Below are positions 28,988 to 38,098 of a stretch of 64,000 nucleotides of DNA, one piece after another. The position numbers and the translations under genes are program-made. A model generated the notes under the pieces. The model was given only the letters and a program-made list of their open reading frames with translations. It was not told where the DNA came from and ran no database searches. The stretch's first letter is position 1. Every line of letters starts with the position of its first letter. This DNA is from Shinella sp. CPCC 101442 (lineage in GTDB: Bacteria > Pseudomonadota > Alphaproteobacteria > Rhizobiales > Rhizobiaceae), in assembly GCF_024704725.1 (NCBI RefSeq), contig NZ_JALIQS010000003.1:248001-312000 (forward strand), given 5' to 3'.

Positions 28988-29926
28988 TTAACCCTTGACT
29001 GCGCCGGCGGCGATGCCGCGGACGAACAAGCGTCCCGACACGAAGTAAACGAAGAGCGGAACCGCGCCGGTGAGCAAAGTCGCGGCCATGTTGACGTTGT
29101 ACTCCTTCACCCCCTGGACGGAGTTGACGATGTTGTTGAGCTGCACGGTCATCGGGTAATATTCCGGCCGCGTGAACACCACGCCGAACAGGAAGTCGTT
29201 CCAGATGCCGGTGATCTGCAGGATCATCGCCACGACGAAGATCGGCAGCGACATGGGCAGCATGATGCGGAAATAAATCTGCCAGAACCCGGCGCCATCG
29301 ATGCGCGCCGCCTTGAACAGCTCCTCCGGCAGCGACGAAAAGTAATTGCGAAAAAGCAGCGTCAGGATCGGCATGCCGAAGATGGTGTGAACCATGACAA
29401 GGCCGGTCAGCGTGCCGTAGATGCCCATTTCCCTGAGCACGATGACGATTGGATAGATCATCACCTGATAGGGAATGAAGGCGCCGACGATGAGGATGGT
29501 GAAGAACAGGTCCGCGCCCTTGAACTTCCAGTTGGCGAGCGCATAGCCGTTGACCGAGGCGACGAGGATCGAGATCAGCGTCGAGGGCACGGTGATGCGC
29601 ACCGAGTTCCAGAAGCCGCGCGACAGGCCATCGCAGTTGAGGCCGGTGCAGGCCGTCGCCCAGGCCTTGGCCCAGGGCTCGAAAGTCACTTCGAGCGGCG
29701 GCGAGAAGATATTGCCGAGCCGGATTTCCGGCATGCCCTTCATGGAGGTCACGACCATCACGTAGAGCGGCAGCAGATAGTAGAGCGCAGCGACAATGAG
29801 CGTGCCGTAGAGCATGATGTTGCGGCCGGAAAGAGCGCGGCGGGGCTTGGCGCCGCGGGGTTCGATGCCCGCCCTGGTGGCGGCGGCAAGCGCCGGGCCG
29901 GGCTTGATGGAAACGGTCTCAGCCAC
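28988..29926 (-). CDS. Sugar ABC transporter permease (MalG type)
   Basis: A 312-residue CUT1 permease with six transmembrane helices; the EAA loop is seen as ELFKAARIDGAGFWQIYFRIMLP near residue 215, which contacts the ATPase. It overlaps the upstream permease gene by 8 bp and precedes the ATPase gene by 3 bp, so the membrane components are translationally coupled. Confidence 0.94.
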   Translation of the reverse strand: MAETVSIKPGPALAAATRAGIEPRGAKPRRALSGRNIMLYGTLIVAALYYLLPLYVMVVTSMKGMPEIRLGNIFSPPLEVTFEPWAKAWATACTGLNCDGLSRGFWNSVRITVPSTLISILVASVNGYALANWKFKGADLFFTILIVGAFIPYQVMIYPIVIVLREMGIYGTLTGLVMVHTIFGMPILTLLFRNYFSSLPEELFKAARIDGAGFWQIYFRIMLPMSLPIFVVAMILQITGIWNDFLFGVVFTRPEYYPMTVQLNNIVNSVQGVKEYNVNMAATLLTGAVPLFVYFVSGRLFVRGIAAGAVKG

Positions 29927-30821
29927 GCTTGCGTCCTCCGAACTCGAGATAGGCCCACGGCACGATGATGATCGCGACGGTGACGAGCATCATGGTGGAG
30001 GCGGCGAACCCCTGGCCGAGGTTCTGGGCCTGGAACATGTAGTCGTAGACATATTTCGCCGGTACTTCCGAGGCGATGCCCGGGCCGCCGCTCGTCTGCG
30101 CCACCACGAGGTCGTAGACCTTGACGATGCCGCTCGCGATGATGACGAGGGTGGTGATGAAGACCGGCCGCATCATCGGAATGACGATGAAGAGATAGGT
30201 CTTCCACATCGGGATGCCGTCGATGCGCGCCGCCTTCCAGATATCCTCGTCGATACCGCGCAGGCCCGCGAGCAGCAGGCACATGACGAGCCCCGTACCC
30301 TGCCACAACCCGGCAATCAGCACGCCGTAGATGACGATGTCGGCATTGTAGAGCGGGTCGAAGGTAAAACTCGTCCAGCCGAGCGAGCGCACGACGGACT
30401 GAACGCCGAATTCCGGGTTCAGGATCCACTGCCAGACGAGGCCGGTCACGATGAAGGACAGTGCGAAGGGATAGAGGAAGATCGTGCGAAAGGTATTTTC
30501 GAAGCGGATCTTCTGGTCCATCAGAGCCGCCAGCAGAAAGCCGACCACGAGGCTGAACACCAGCGTGAAGACGCCGTAGATCGCGAGATTCTCGATCGAG
30601 ACGATCCAGCGCGGTGCGCTCCACAGGCGTTCGTACTGGTCGAGACCGACGAATTTCGCGCGCGGCAGCAGTTTGGAATTGGTGAACGAATAAACGACCG
30701 TCCAGACCGTGCCGCCCAGAAAGATGACGACGGCCGTAAGCATCATGGGAATGGATGCAATCTTGGAATTCAGATTGCGCAGCAATTTGCTGGGGCGACC
30801 GGTGTGTGCCTGGCCCGTCAT
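29919..30821 (-). CDS. Sugar ABC transporter permease (MalF type)
   Basis: A 300-residue CUT1 permease with six or so helices and the EAA loop DEDIWKAARIDGIPMWKTY followed by LFIVIPMM near residue 200. It forms the transmembrane heterodimer with the following MalG-type permease. A longer in-frame start exists, but ATG 30821 (MTGQAHTGRPSK) follows ggagg at 6 bp. A perfect hairpin separates it from the substrate-binding protein gene. Confidence 0.94.
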   Translation of the reverse strand: MTGQAHTGRPSKLLRNLNSKIASIPMMLTAVVIFLGGTVWTVVYSFTNSKLLPRAKFVGLDQYERLWSAPRWIVSIENLAIYGVFTLVFSLVVGFLLAALMDQKIRFENTFRTIFLYPFALSFIVTGLVWQWILNPEFGVQSVVRSLGWTSFTFDPLYNADIVIYGVLIAGLWQGTGLVMCLLLAGLRGIDEDIWKAARIDGIPMWKTYLFIVIPMMRPVFITTLVIIASGIVKVYDLVVAQTSGGPGIASEVPAKYVYDYMFQAQNLGQGFAASTMMLVTVAIIIVPWAYLEFGGRKRG

Positions 30822-30856
30822 GGGTCACTCCTCCTTGGTCTCGATCAGGAAGAACG

Positions 30857-30878
30857 GCCGGCGCAAGCGCCGGCCGCT
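30857..30878 (-). terminator. Perfect hairpin between substrate-binding protein and permease genes
   Basis: A 10-bp perfect stem (CGGCCGGCGC / GCGCCGGCCG) with a two-base loop, without a T-run. Hairpins at this position commonly protect the 3' end of the binding-protein message, letting the binding protein be made in excess over the membrane parts. It might also cause partial termination. Confidence 0.55.
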
Positions 30879-30884
30879 TGCTGA

Positions 30885-32120
30885 TCACTCCGCCGAAGCG
30901 ATGATGTCGGCGAAACGCTTCTGGGCGTCTTCCGGCGCCATGGACGGGTTGGCGAAGAATTCGGAGAAGAGGTCTTCCTTCTGCTTCTGGCTATCGGCCG
31001 AAAGCAACTGGTCCGTGCCCTCGATCACGTTGCCCTTGGCAAGGATGTCGAGGCCCTTCTTCATGCAGTCGTTGGCGGCGGCGAGGTCGACGTCGCCGCG
31101 CACCGGCAGCGAGCCCTTCTTCAGGTTGAAGGCGACCTGGGTCGCAGGCGCCAGCAGCGTCGAGGCCAGCACTTCCTGCGCCTTGGACTTTTCCTCATCC
31201 TTGAGCAGCGGGAAGTAGAAGGCGTCGCCGCCAGTCGAAATGATCTCGTTCACGCCGAGGCCCGGAAGGCAGGTATAGTCCTTGCCGGCCGTCTGGCCGG
31301 CGAGCGCGAACTCGCCCTGCGCCCAGTCACCCATGATCTGGCCGCCGGCCTTGCCGGTAATGACCATGTTGGTGGCCTGGTTCCAGTCCTGCACATTAGT
31401 GCCCTTGGACATGCGGCGGGCATCGTCGGCGGCCTTGAAGACCTTGGCGATATCGGCGCCGGCGGCGACCTCCTCGTCCTTGTCCTTGAACACCTTGTAG
31501 AAGTTGTCCTTGCCGGCGATGGCGACCATCAGCACGTCGAACGCACCGGCCGCCTGCCAGGGCTGACCACCGACGGCGAGCGGAACGATGCCGGCCTTTT
31601 CAAGCGCCGGAGAGGCTGCGACGAACTCGTCCCAGTTCTTCGGCACGGCGACGCCCGCCTTTTCGAAGGCGGCGTTGGACAGCCAGAGCCACTGCCAGGA
31701 ATGGATGTTGACCGGCGCGCAATAGATCTTGCCGTCGATCGTGCAGCTGTCGAGCAGGCTCGCCGGCTTGATGATCTCCTTCCACTTCTCCTTTGTCGCG
31801 ACATCGGTGAGATCGCGCATCAGGCCGGCCTCGACCAGTTCTTCGGCCTGGCGGCCGTGGTTGAACTGCGTGGCGGCCATCGGATCGCCGCCGGTGATGC
31901 GGCTGACCATGATCGGACGGGCCGTACCGCCGGAGCCGGCAATGGCGCCGTCTACCCACTTGTTGCCAGTCGCATCGAATGCCTTTGCAAGCTCGGCGAC
32001 CGCCGCGGCCTCCCCGCCGGACGTCCACCAATGGGTCACTTCGAGATCGGTCGCATTGGCTGCGGCGAACGGCAGGACCACGGTCGCTGCCAGGATAGCA
32101 GCCATAGAGCGAATTTTCAT
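30885..32120 (-). CDS. Sugar ABC transporter substrate-binding protein
   Basis: A 411-residue periplasmic protein. Residues 1-23 form a signal peptide (basic start, hydrophobic core, AAANA-T cleavage). The mature protein opens DLEVTHWWTSGGEAAAV, which resembles the glucose/mannose-binding proteins of the CUT1 family, and has Trp-rich sugar-contact stretches such as NIHSWQWLWLSN and GDWAQGEF. First gene of the operon; the ligand is not certain, but the two downstream glycosidases suggest a mannose- or xylose-containing oligosaccharide. Confidence 0.93.
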   Translation of the reverse strand: MKIRSMAAILAATVVLPFAAANATDLEVTHWWTSGGEAAAVAELAKAFDATGNKWVDGAIAGSGGTARPIMVSRITGGDPMAATQFNHGRQAEELVEAGLMRDLTDVATKEKWKEIIKPASLLDSCTIDGKIYCAPVNIHSWQWLWLSNAAFEKAGVAVPKNWDEFVAASPALEKAGIVPLAVGGQPWQAAGAFDVLMVAIAGKDNFYKVFKDKDEEVAAGADIAKVFKAADDARRMSKGTNVQDWNQATNMVITGKAGGQIMGDWAQGEFALAGQTAGKDYTCLPGLGVNEIISTGGDAFYFPLLKDEEKSKAQEVLASTLLAPATQVAFNLKKGSLPVRGDVDLAAANDCMKKGLDILAKGNVIEGTDQLLSADSQKQKEDLFSEFFANPSMAPEDAQKRFADIIASAE

Positions 32121-32533
32121 GAGTTCTCCTCCCTCACTGAAACGTTGCCGGAAAAACGTAGTCCAATCGATTTAATCGCGCAACAGGGCTTGAGGAATTA
32201 ATGCGAGATTTCTTTCAGATGCATGATCTTCGGGCTTTTCGACCATTGTTATCCGAGCAAGAAAAGAACCAAAAACATCAATCAAATAATTGATATTATT
32301 ATATTTACAGCAAAATCTCGAATCGATCCTGCAGCAGTATTTTCGCAGATGCATAAATTATGAGTTTGCGGTGCAATGCCGGGTCAAAAGCCGATCGGCT
32401 GAAAATTTCAGGAAATTCCTCCTCGACAAAACACCTGTATCGTTACAGATTTATAGTCGTCTTCGGGAGGGAGTAGCGGCCGGGGTTAAAAAATGTATAA
32501 CCGGCCGCTCATATGGAGAGGTGCAGGCAGGGG
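32121..32533. promoter_or_regulatory. Divergent promoter region of the sugar operon and its LacI regulator
   Basis: About 410 bp of AT-rich DNA between two divergent starts, with no convincing gene. It holds a palindrome at 32435-32448 near the regulator start and must carry the operon promoter next to 32120. A short minus-strand frame (32172-32354) has no ribosome binding site or recognisable product. Confidence 0.6.
32435..32448. promoter_or_regulatory. Candidate LacI-family operator
   Basis: CTGTATCGTTACAG, a 14-bp near-perfect palindrome with a central CG, the typical layout of LacI/GalR-family operators. It lies 86 bp upstream of the regulator start, so it may mediate autoregulation or repression of the divergent operon. 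Confidence 0.4.
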
Positions 32534-33571
32534 ATGGACAACAAGAAGAGCGAGGGCCAGGCGGCAGCGCTTCCGCCCTCCAATGAACGGCCGACGCTGA
32601 AGACGATCGCCTTCATGACCGGCCTCGGCATCACCACCGTTTCCCGTGCCCTGAAAGATGCGCCGGACATCAGCGCCGAGACGAAGGAGCGCGTGCGCCT
32701 CGTCGCGCGCCAGATCGGCTATCAGCCAAACCGCGCCGGTGTGCGTCTCCGCACCGGCAAGACCAATGTCATCAGCCTCATCCTCAGCCTTGAGGAAGAG
32801 ATCATGGGCCTGACGAGCCCGATGGTCATCGGCATCTCGGAAATTCTCGCCTCGACGCAGTACCATCTCGTGGTGACGCCCTATCGAACGCAGGGCAACG
32901 CCCTCGACCCGGTGCGCTATGTGCTGGAGACGGGTGCCGCCGACGGCGTCATCATCTCGCGCACCGAGCCGAAAGATCCGCGCGTCGCCCTGATGATGGA
33001 ACGCAACTTCCCCTTCGCGACGCACGGCCGCACGGAAATGGGCTTTTCCCATCCCTATCACGACTTCGACAATGAGCGCTTCGCCTATGAAGCGGTGCGC
33101 AGGCTGGTCGAAATGGGCCGCAAACGCCTGATCCTGCTTCAGCCGCCACCCTATCTCACCTTCTACCTGCATATGCGCGGCGGCTTCGAGCGTGGCGTGC
33201 GCGATTTCGGCGCGACGGCGGTTCCCTTCAACACCGTGAACCTCGACAACAGCCTGCTCGACATCCGCGAGGCGGCCGAGGGAGTGTTCAGCGGGCCGGA
33301 TGCACCCGACGGCATCGTCTCGGGCAGCGGCGGCGGCGCGGTCGCGTTGATCGCAGCGCTGGAAGCGAATGGCCTTAAACTCGGCCAGGAAATCGACATG
33401 GTCTCCAAGGAGCCGCACATGTTCCTGCAATGGCTGCGGCCCGAAGTCGTCACCATGCGCGAGGACATCCGCCTCGCCGGCCGAGAGCTTGCCAAGGCCG
33501 TCATCGCCCGCATCGAGGGTATTCCGCCGGAAGAGCTCCAGACGCTGAGCTATCCGATCCCGACGGAATGA
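32534..33571 (+). CDS. LacI-family transcriptional regulator
   Basis: A 345-residue repressor. The helix-turn-helix and hinge are at residues 18-75 (TLKTIAFMTGLGITTVSRAL, DISAETKERVRLVARQIGYQ, then PNRAGVRLRTGKTN). The rest is a periplasmic-binding-like effector domain. It resembles the AglR-type regulators of rhizobial sugar operons. The divergent sugar operon is its evident target, with an imported sugar as inducer. ATG 32534 is preceded by aggcagggg. Confidence 0.92.
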   Translation: MDNKKSEGQAAALPPSNERPTLKTIAFMTGLGITTVSRALKDAPDISAETKERVRLVARQIGYQPNRAGVRLRTGKTNVISLILSLEEEIMGLTSPMVIGISEILASTQYHLVVTPYRTQGNALDPVRYVLETGAADGVIISRTEPKDPRVALMMERNFPFATHGRTEMGFSHPYHDFDNERFAYEAVRRLVEMGRKRLILLQPPPYLTFYLHMRGGFERGVRDFGATAVPFNTVNLDNSLLDIREAAEGVFSGPDAPDGIVSGSGGGAVALIAALEANGLKLGQEIDMVSKEPHMFLQWLRPEVVTMREDIRLAGRELAKAVIARIEGIPPEELQTLSYPIPTE

Positions 33572-33586
33572 CGCCTTATCGACGCA

Positions 33587-33808
33587 TCAGGTTTTCAAGA
33601 TCGCATGCGCGAGCTTGAAAGCGACCGGCCCGACGATCAGCGAGAACACGAAGGCGACCGGCCAGGCGACGACGAAGGTATGCGCCCACATGTCGAGCCA
33701 CAGGAGTGTCGGGCCGAGTTTCAGAAGCGAAAAGAAGCCGGTCATCAGGCACGCCATCATCCCGGAAATGAAGACCTGGGCGAGAATGACGGTTTTTGTC
33801 TTGGACAT
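33587..33808 (-). CDS. DUF2798 small membrane protein
   Basis: A 73-residue protein with two transmembrane helices, matching DUF2798: FISGMMACLMTGFFSLL and WPVAFVFSLIVGPVAFKLAH (the last part is the signature). The start at 33808 has ggag 7 bp upstream; the frame is open further but is not family-like. Function unknown. Confidence 0.8.
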   Translation of the reverse strand: MSKTKTVILAQVFISGMMACLMTGFFSLLKLGPTLLWLDMWAHTFVVAWPVAFVFSLIVGPVAFKLAHAILKT

Positions 33809-34000
33809 GAAAACTCCACGGAATACGGGTGGAGCGCGACGCCACCACCCCGGTTGAGGTTGGCGCCGTGGGTTCGCGAAGCGACTAAATCTCGTTGATG
33901 ACACGAGGACCGGGATAACCAACCGGCCATGCATTTTTCGGCTTCTTCCGCGTAGTCAAAGCCCGGCGGACTGTCAACGCTCGCGCGGAAGCACCAAAAG

Positions 34001-34035
34001 AAAAACCGCCCGCGAAAGGTTTTCGCGGGCGGTTT
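34001..34035 (-). terminator. Terminator after gnd
   Basis: On the minus strand, a stem of about 12 pairs (CCGCCCGCGAAA paired with TTTCGCGGGCGG) with a short loop is followed by TTTTTCTTTT. It lies 16 bp past the gnd stop. Confidence 0.85.
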
Positions 34036-34050
34036 CGTAAGCGCATATGA

Positions 34051-35487
34051 TCAGGCGTTGAGGCCGGAACCCCACGGGCCATGATGGCTATCGGCACCGT
34101 CGAGGCGGTCGAAGCCATGGGCGCCGAAGAAATCGCGCTGGGCCTGGATGACATTGGCCGTGCCGCGGCCGCGACGGTAGCTGTCGAAATAGCCCAGCGC
34201 CGAGGCAAGTGCCGGGACCGGCAGGCCATGCAGCGCGGCGGCGGAGACGACGCGGCGGAGCGCTGCATCGGTATCCTTGACCATCGTGGCGAAGGCCGGG
34301 GTGACGATGAGGTTGGCCGCATCCGGCGCCTTGGTGAAGGCGCTGGTGATCTCATCGAGGAACTGCGAGCGGATGATGCAGCCGGCGCGCCAGATTTTGG
34401 CAATCGTCGGCATCGGCAGGTTCCAGTTATATTCCTTCGAGGCAGCGGCCATCACGGCAAAGCCCTGCGCATAGGCGCCGATCTTGCCGGCGAGCAGCGC
34501 GCTTTCGAGGTCCCTGATGAAGGCGGCCTTGTCGGCAACCTGAAGCGCCGGCACATCCGGCAGGCCGAGGATCTTTTCGGCGGCCTCACGTTCGCTCTTG
34601 AAAGAGGAGATGGAGCGGGCGGCAACGGCGGCCTCGATGCCGGTTGCCGGCACGCCCATGTTCTGGGCTTCGATGGCGGACCATTTTCCGGTGCCCTTCT
34701 GGCCGGCCTTGTCGAGGATCATGTCGACCATCGGACCACCGGCGATCGGGTCCTTGGCGGCGAGGACTTTTTCTGTGATCTCGATCAGGTAGGATTCGAG
34801 ACGACCCTTGTTCCACTGACCGAAGACCTCGCCGATCTCGGTGGCGCTCATCTTCAGGCCGTCGCGCAGGATGCCGTAGATTTCGGCGATCATCTGCATG
34901 TCGGCATATTCGATGCCGTTATGGATGGTTTTCACGAAGTGGCCGGCGCCGTTTTCGCCGAGCCAGGCAACGCACGGGTCGTCGTTGTACTTGGCGGCAA
35001 TCGAGGTCAGCACCTTCTCGACGCGCTTCCAGCTATCTTCCTTGCCGCCGACCATGATGGACGGACCATGGCGCGCGCCCTCCTCACCACCGGAAACGCC
35101 CATGCCGATGAAGGTCAGGCCCGAATCCTTCAGCGCATCGAAGCGGCGCATCGTGTCGCGGAAGTTGGCATTGCCGGCATCGATCATGATGTCGTTGTTT
35201 TCGAGATAGGGGCGCAGCAATTCCATCTGCTGGTCGACGGCCGCACCGGCCTGAATCATGATAATGATCGGGCGCGGCGGGCGGATGGCGGCGACGAATT
35301 CTTCGATCGTCTCGCAGGGCACGATCTGACCCTTGAGGTCGCCGGCTTCTTCGTAGAATTCCCTGGTGCGCGCGACCGTGCGGTTGAAAACCGCGATCTT
35401 GTTGCCCTTCTCGGCAATGTTGAGCGCAAGGTTCGATCCCATAACACCGAGACCGATAAGCCCGATTTCCGCCTGTGCCACGTTCAT
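34051..35487 (-). CDS. gnd: 6-phosphogluconate dehydrogenase, decarboxylating
   Basis: A 478-residue enzyme that converts 6-phosphogluconate and NADP+ to ribulose 5-phosphate, CO2 and NADPH in the pentose phosphate pathway. The N-terminal Rossmann motif is IGLIGLGVMGSNLALN, with NRT nearby for the NADP phosphate; the substrate site is GMGVSGGEEGARHGPSIM; the catalytic Lys and Asn are in HFVKTIHNGIEYADMQMIAE. The second half is the all-helical dimer domain. Full family length. Monocistronic, with a terminator after it. Confidence 0.97.
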   Translation of the reverse strand: MNVAQAEIGLIGLGVMGSNLALNIAEKGNKIAVFNRTVARTREFYEEAGDLKGQIVPCETIEEFVAAIRPPRPIIIMIQAGAAVDQQMELLRPYLENNDIMIDAGNANFRDTMRRFDALKDSGLTFIGMGVSGGEEGARHGPSIMVGGKEDSWKRVEKVLTSIAAKYNDDPCVAWLGENGAGHFVKTIHNGIEYADMQMIAEIYGILRDGLKMSATEIGEVFGQWNKGRLESYLIEITEKVLAAKDPIAGGPMVDMILDKAGQKGTGKWSAIEAQNMGVPATGIEAAVAARSISSFKSEREAAEKILGLPDVPALQVADKAAFIRDLESALLAGKIGAYAQGFAVMAAASKEYNWNLPMPTIAKIWRAGCIIRSQFLDEITSAFTKAPDAANLIVTPAFATMVKDTDAALRRVVSAAALHGLPVPALASALGYFDSYRRGRGTANVIQAQRDFFGAHGFDRLDGADSHHGPWGSGLNA

Positions 35488-35651
35488 ACCTCCGTAGGAT
35501 GGCGCGGCGGGGGAATTTTCCGGACCGATACCGAAAACGCCGCGCTAAAAGAGCATTTGGGAGCTTTGCTCCAGCGGTGGTGTTTTGGCATTCAAATCGA
35601 TTTACGACAAGCAAATGTTTGTTGAAACAGCGTTTTTAGAACTGTTTGAAA

Positions 35652-35807
35652 TCACGGACCCGGCCGGTCGTCGCCATCGTCAAGAACACGCCAGGCCGCG
35701 CCCTCGACATCGTCGTACTGGCCGCTCTTCAGCGACCAGAGGAAGGCTCCAAGACCGAGCGCGCCGAGAAGAAGCGCGATGGGGATGAGGAAGATCAGCG
35801 TGTTCAT
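35652..35807 (-). CDS. fixS: cbb3 oxidase maturation protein FixS/CcoS
   Basis: A 51-residue protein missed by length-limited gene finding: MNTLIFLIPIALLLGALGLG, then AFLWSLKSGQYDD, with one transmembrane helix and the family motif FLWSLKSGQYDD-x-E. Its ATG overlaps the fixI stop (ATGA). FixS/CcoS is needed with FixI for putting cofactors into the cbb3 oxidase. Last gene of fixGHIS. Confidence 0.95.
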   Translation of the reverse strand: MNTLIFLIPIALLLGALGLGAFLWSLKSGQYDDVEGAAWRVLDDGDDRPGP

Positions 35808-38098
35808 GCGACTTGCACCATAGGCTTGACCGGACGGGCCTCGTCTGCAGCGCGCGCTGCGAAAGCCGGCAGCCGGGTGCGCAGCCGAAGCGAATTGACC
35901 ACCACGATGATCGACGATGTGGACATGGCGATGGCGGCGATCAGCGGCGTGGCGTGGCCGAGAATGGCGATCGGCACGGCGATGACGTTGTACCCGACGG
36001 CGAGCGCAAAATTCTGCCGGATGAGACGGCCGGCACGGCGGGCGGTCTCATAGGCGAAGGGCACGGCCTCCAGGCTCTCATGCAGGAAGACGAAGTCCGC
36101 AGCCTGCCTTCCGACATCCGCCGCCGTGGCGGGCGCAATCGAGACATGGGCGGCAGCGAGCGCCGGCGCATCGTTGATGCCGTCGCCGACCATCAGCACG
36201 CGGTGGCCGCTGGCGGCACGTTCTGCCACGGCTTCGGTCTTCTCGCGCGGCGAGAGCGCGGCGCGCCAGCGGGCGATGCCCAGCGCACCGGCAATGCGGC
36301 CGACGGCGGGCGCACGGTCGCCGGACAGGATCGCCATGTCGATGCCATCCCGCTTGAGGGCGCTGATCGCCTCGCCGGCCCCCGTACGGAGGGCATCCTC
36401 GAAGCGGAAGGTTTCCAACGCCACGCCGTCGCAGGACAGCACGACCTCCGAAAGTCCATGCCCCTCCTCGCCATCCAAGGCCTTGCCGGTGGCGAAAGCG
36501 CGGTTGCCAAGACGCAGCAGGCCTTGCGGGGTCTTGGCCTCAAGGCCGCCGCCGGCCACCTCCTTCACCGCGTCGAAAATGGGCACGGGGCCGGAAATCG
36601 CGCCAGCCAGAGCAAGCGAAAGCGGATGGCGCGAATGGGTGGCGAGTGCAGCCGCAAGCGCGAGGTTTGCGCGGTTCACCTGGTCGCGATCGACGAGGCG
36701 CGGTTTGCCGAGTGTGAGCGTGCCGGTCTTGTCGAAGACGGCCGTGTCGATCTCCGCAAGACGCTCCATGGCCGAACCGTCCTTGACCATCACGCCGCCG
36801 GCAAAGAGCCGGCCGGCCGCCACGACCTGCACGACAGGAACGGCAAGGCCGAGCGCGCAGGGGCAGGTGATAATGAGGACCGCGATGGCAACGAGCATGG
36901 CATGCTTCCAGTCGCCATCATAAACACCCCATCCCAGGAACGAGACGAGCGCCAGCAGATGCACGGCCGGCGAATAGATCTGCGCGGCGCGGTCGGCAAT
37001 GCGCCGGTAACGCGCCCTGCCCCCTTCGGCGGCCTCCATGAGGCCGATGACCTCGGACAGGAAGGAATTGCGGGCGGTCGCGACGGCCTCCACCAGCAGC
37101 GAACCGGTGAGGTTCATGGCGCCGGCCTCAAGCTGCATGCCGGGCGACGCGGCCAGCGGATCGCTCTCGCCATTGACGATGGAGCGGTCGATATCGCTCA
37201 TGCCCGAAAGCACGCGGCAATCGACGGGAATGCGCTCGCCGGCAGCGATGGAAAGGTGTTCGCCGACAGCGATATCCTCGACGGGCCGGTAGTCGCGCGT
37301 GCCGTCCGGTAGCACGACCATGGCGCCGCGCGGCGAGAGACGTGCAAGGCCTGTTATGGCCGAGCGGGCGCGGTCGCGCATGACATGGTCCAGCGTTCGG
37401 CCGATGAGCAGGAAGAACAAAAGGCTTACGGTCGCGTCGAACCAGACGTGCTCGGCGCTGTGCAGCGTCTCCCAGAGCGAAACGGCGTAGGAGAGCGTGA
37501 TGGCGAGTGCGATGGGCACGTCCATATTGGTGCGACCGTGGCGCAGCGCGTTCCAGGCCGACTGATAGAAGAAGCGGCCGGAATAGATCAGCGTCGGGCC
37601 GGCGATGAAGGCGGAGATCCAGTGGAAGAGGTCGCGCGTCGCATCTTCGGCGCCCGACCAGACGGACACCGACAGCAGCATGATATTGGTCGCCGCAAAG
37701 CCAGCGACCGCAACGGCGCGGATCAGCTGATTGCGCAGACGGTCGTCGCCTTCGGCGCCGAGCGCGAAGAGATGCGTGTCATAGCCCGTCGCGCGAATGG
37801 CGGCGGCAATGGTCTGCGGATCGGTGGGCCGGCCTTCGACCTCTTCCTTCCAGACGACCGAGACGCGGCGTGTCGAGAGATTGACACGTGAGCGCACGAC
37901 TTCCGGCAGGGCGTTCACGGCGCCTTCGACGGTGGTGATGCAGGCGCCGCAATGCACGCCGGGCACGCTGAGATCGCTCTGGCGCAAACCGTCCCCCAGC
38001 GGACGGCTCGACAGCATCAGTTCTTCCGAAGAGGGCAGCGCATGGCTTGCGCGCCCGGCTTCGAGGGCACCTTCCGTGCCGGGTGCGCAGCAGCTCAT
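35804..38098 (-). CDS. fixI: P1B-type copper-exporting ATPase for cbb3 oxidase assembly
   Basis: A 764-residue cation pump (FixI/CcoI) that moves copper for insertion in the cbb3 oxidase. An N-terminal HMA domain has CGAC at residues 50-53 plus an extra CC at residues 3-4. The membrane part has CPC near residue 410 (TCPCALGLAVP); the phosphorylation site DKTGTLT is near 452; GDGINDAPAL is near 636. All are intact. Its start overlaps the fixH stop by 4 bp. A longer in-frame start upstream is unlikely because MSCCAP is the conserved N-terminus. Confidence 0.95.
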   Translation of the reverse strand: MSCCAPGTEGALEAGRASHALPSSEELMLSSRPLGDGLRQSDLSVPGVHCGACITTVEGAVNALPEVVRSRVNLSTRRVSVVWKEEVEGRPTDPQTIAAAIRATGYDTHLFALGAEGDDRLRNQLIRAVAVAGFAATNIMLLSVSVWSGAEDATRDLFHWISAFIAGPTLIYSGRFFYQSAWNALRHGRTNMDVPIALAITLSYAVSLWETLHSAEHVWFDATVSLLFFLLIGRTLDHVMRDRARSAITGLARLSPRGAMVVLPDGTRDYRPVEDIAVGEHLSIAAGERIPVDCRVLSGMSDIDRSIVNGESDPLAASPGMQLEAGAMNLTGSLLVEAVATARNSFLSEVIGLMEAAEGGRARYRRIADRAAQIYSPAVHLLALVSFLGWGVYDGDWKHAMLVAIAVLIITCPCALGLAVPVVQVVAAGRLFAGGVMVKDGSAMERLAEIDTAVFDKTGTLTLGKPRLVDRDQVNRANLALAAALATHSRHPLSLALAGAISGPVPIFDAVKEVAGGGLEAKTPQGLLRLGNRAFATGKALDGEEGHGLSEVVLSCDGVALETFRFEDALRTGAGEAISALKRDGIDMAILSGDRAPAVGRIAGALGIARWRAALSPREKTEAVAERAASGHRVLMVGDGINDAPALAAAHVSIAPATAADVGRQAADFVFLHESLEAVPFAYETARRAGRLIRQNFALAVGYNVIAVPIAILGHATPLIAAIAMSTSSIIVVVNSLRLRTRLPAFAARAADEARPVKPMVQVA

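Noticed and set aside
32172-32354. A 60-codon minus-strand frame in the LacI divergent region
   Set aside because: No Shine-Dalgarno sequence, no recognisable product and located where the operon promoter must lie.
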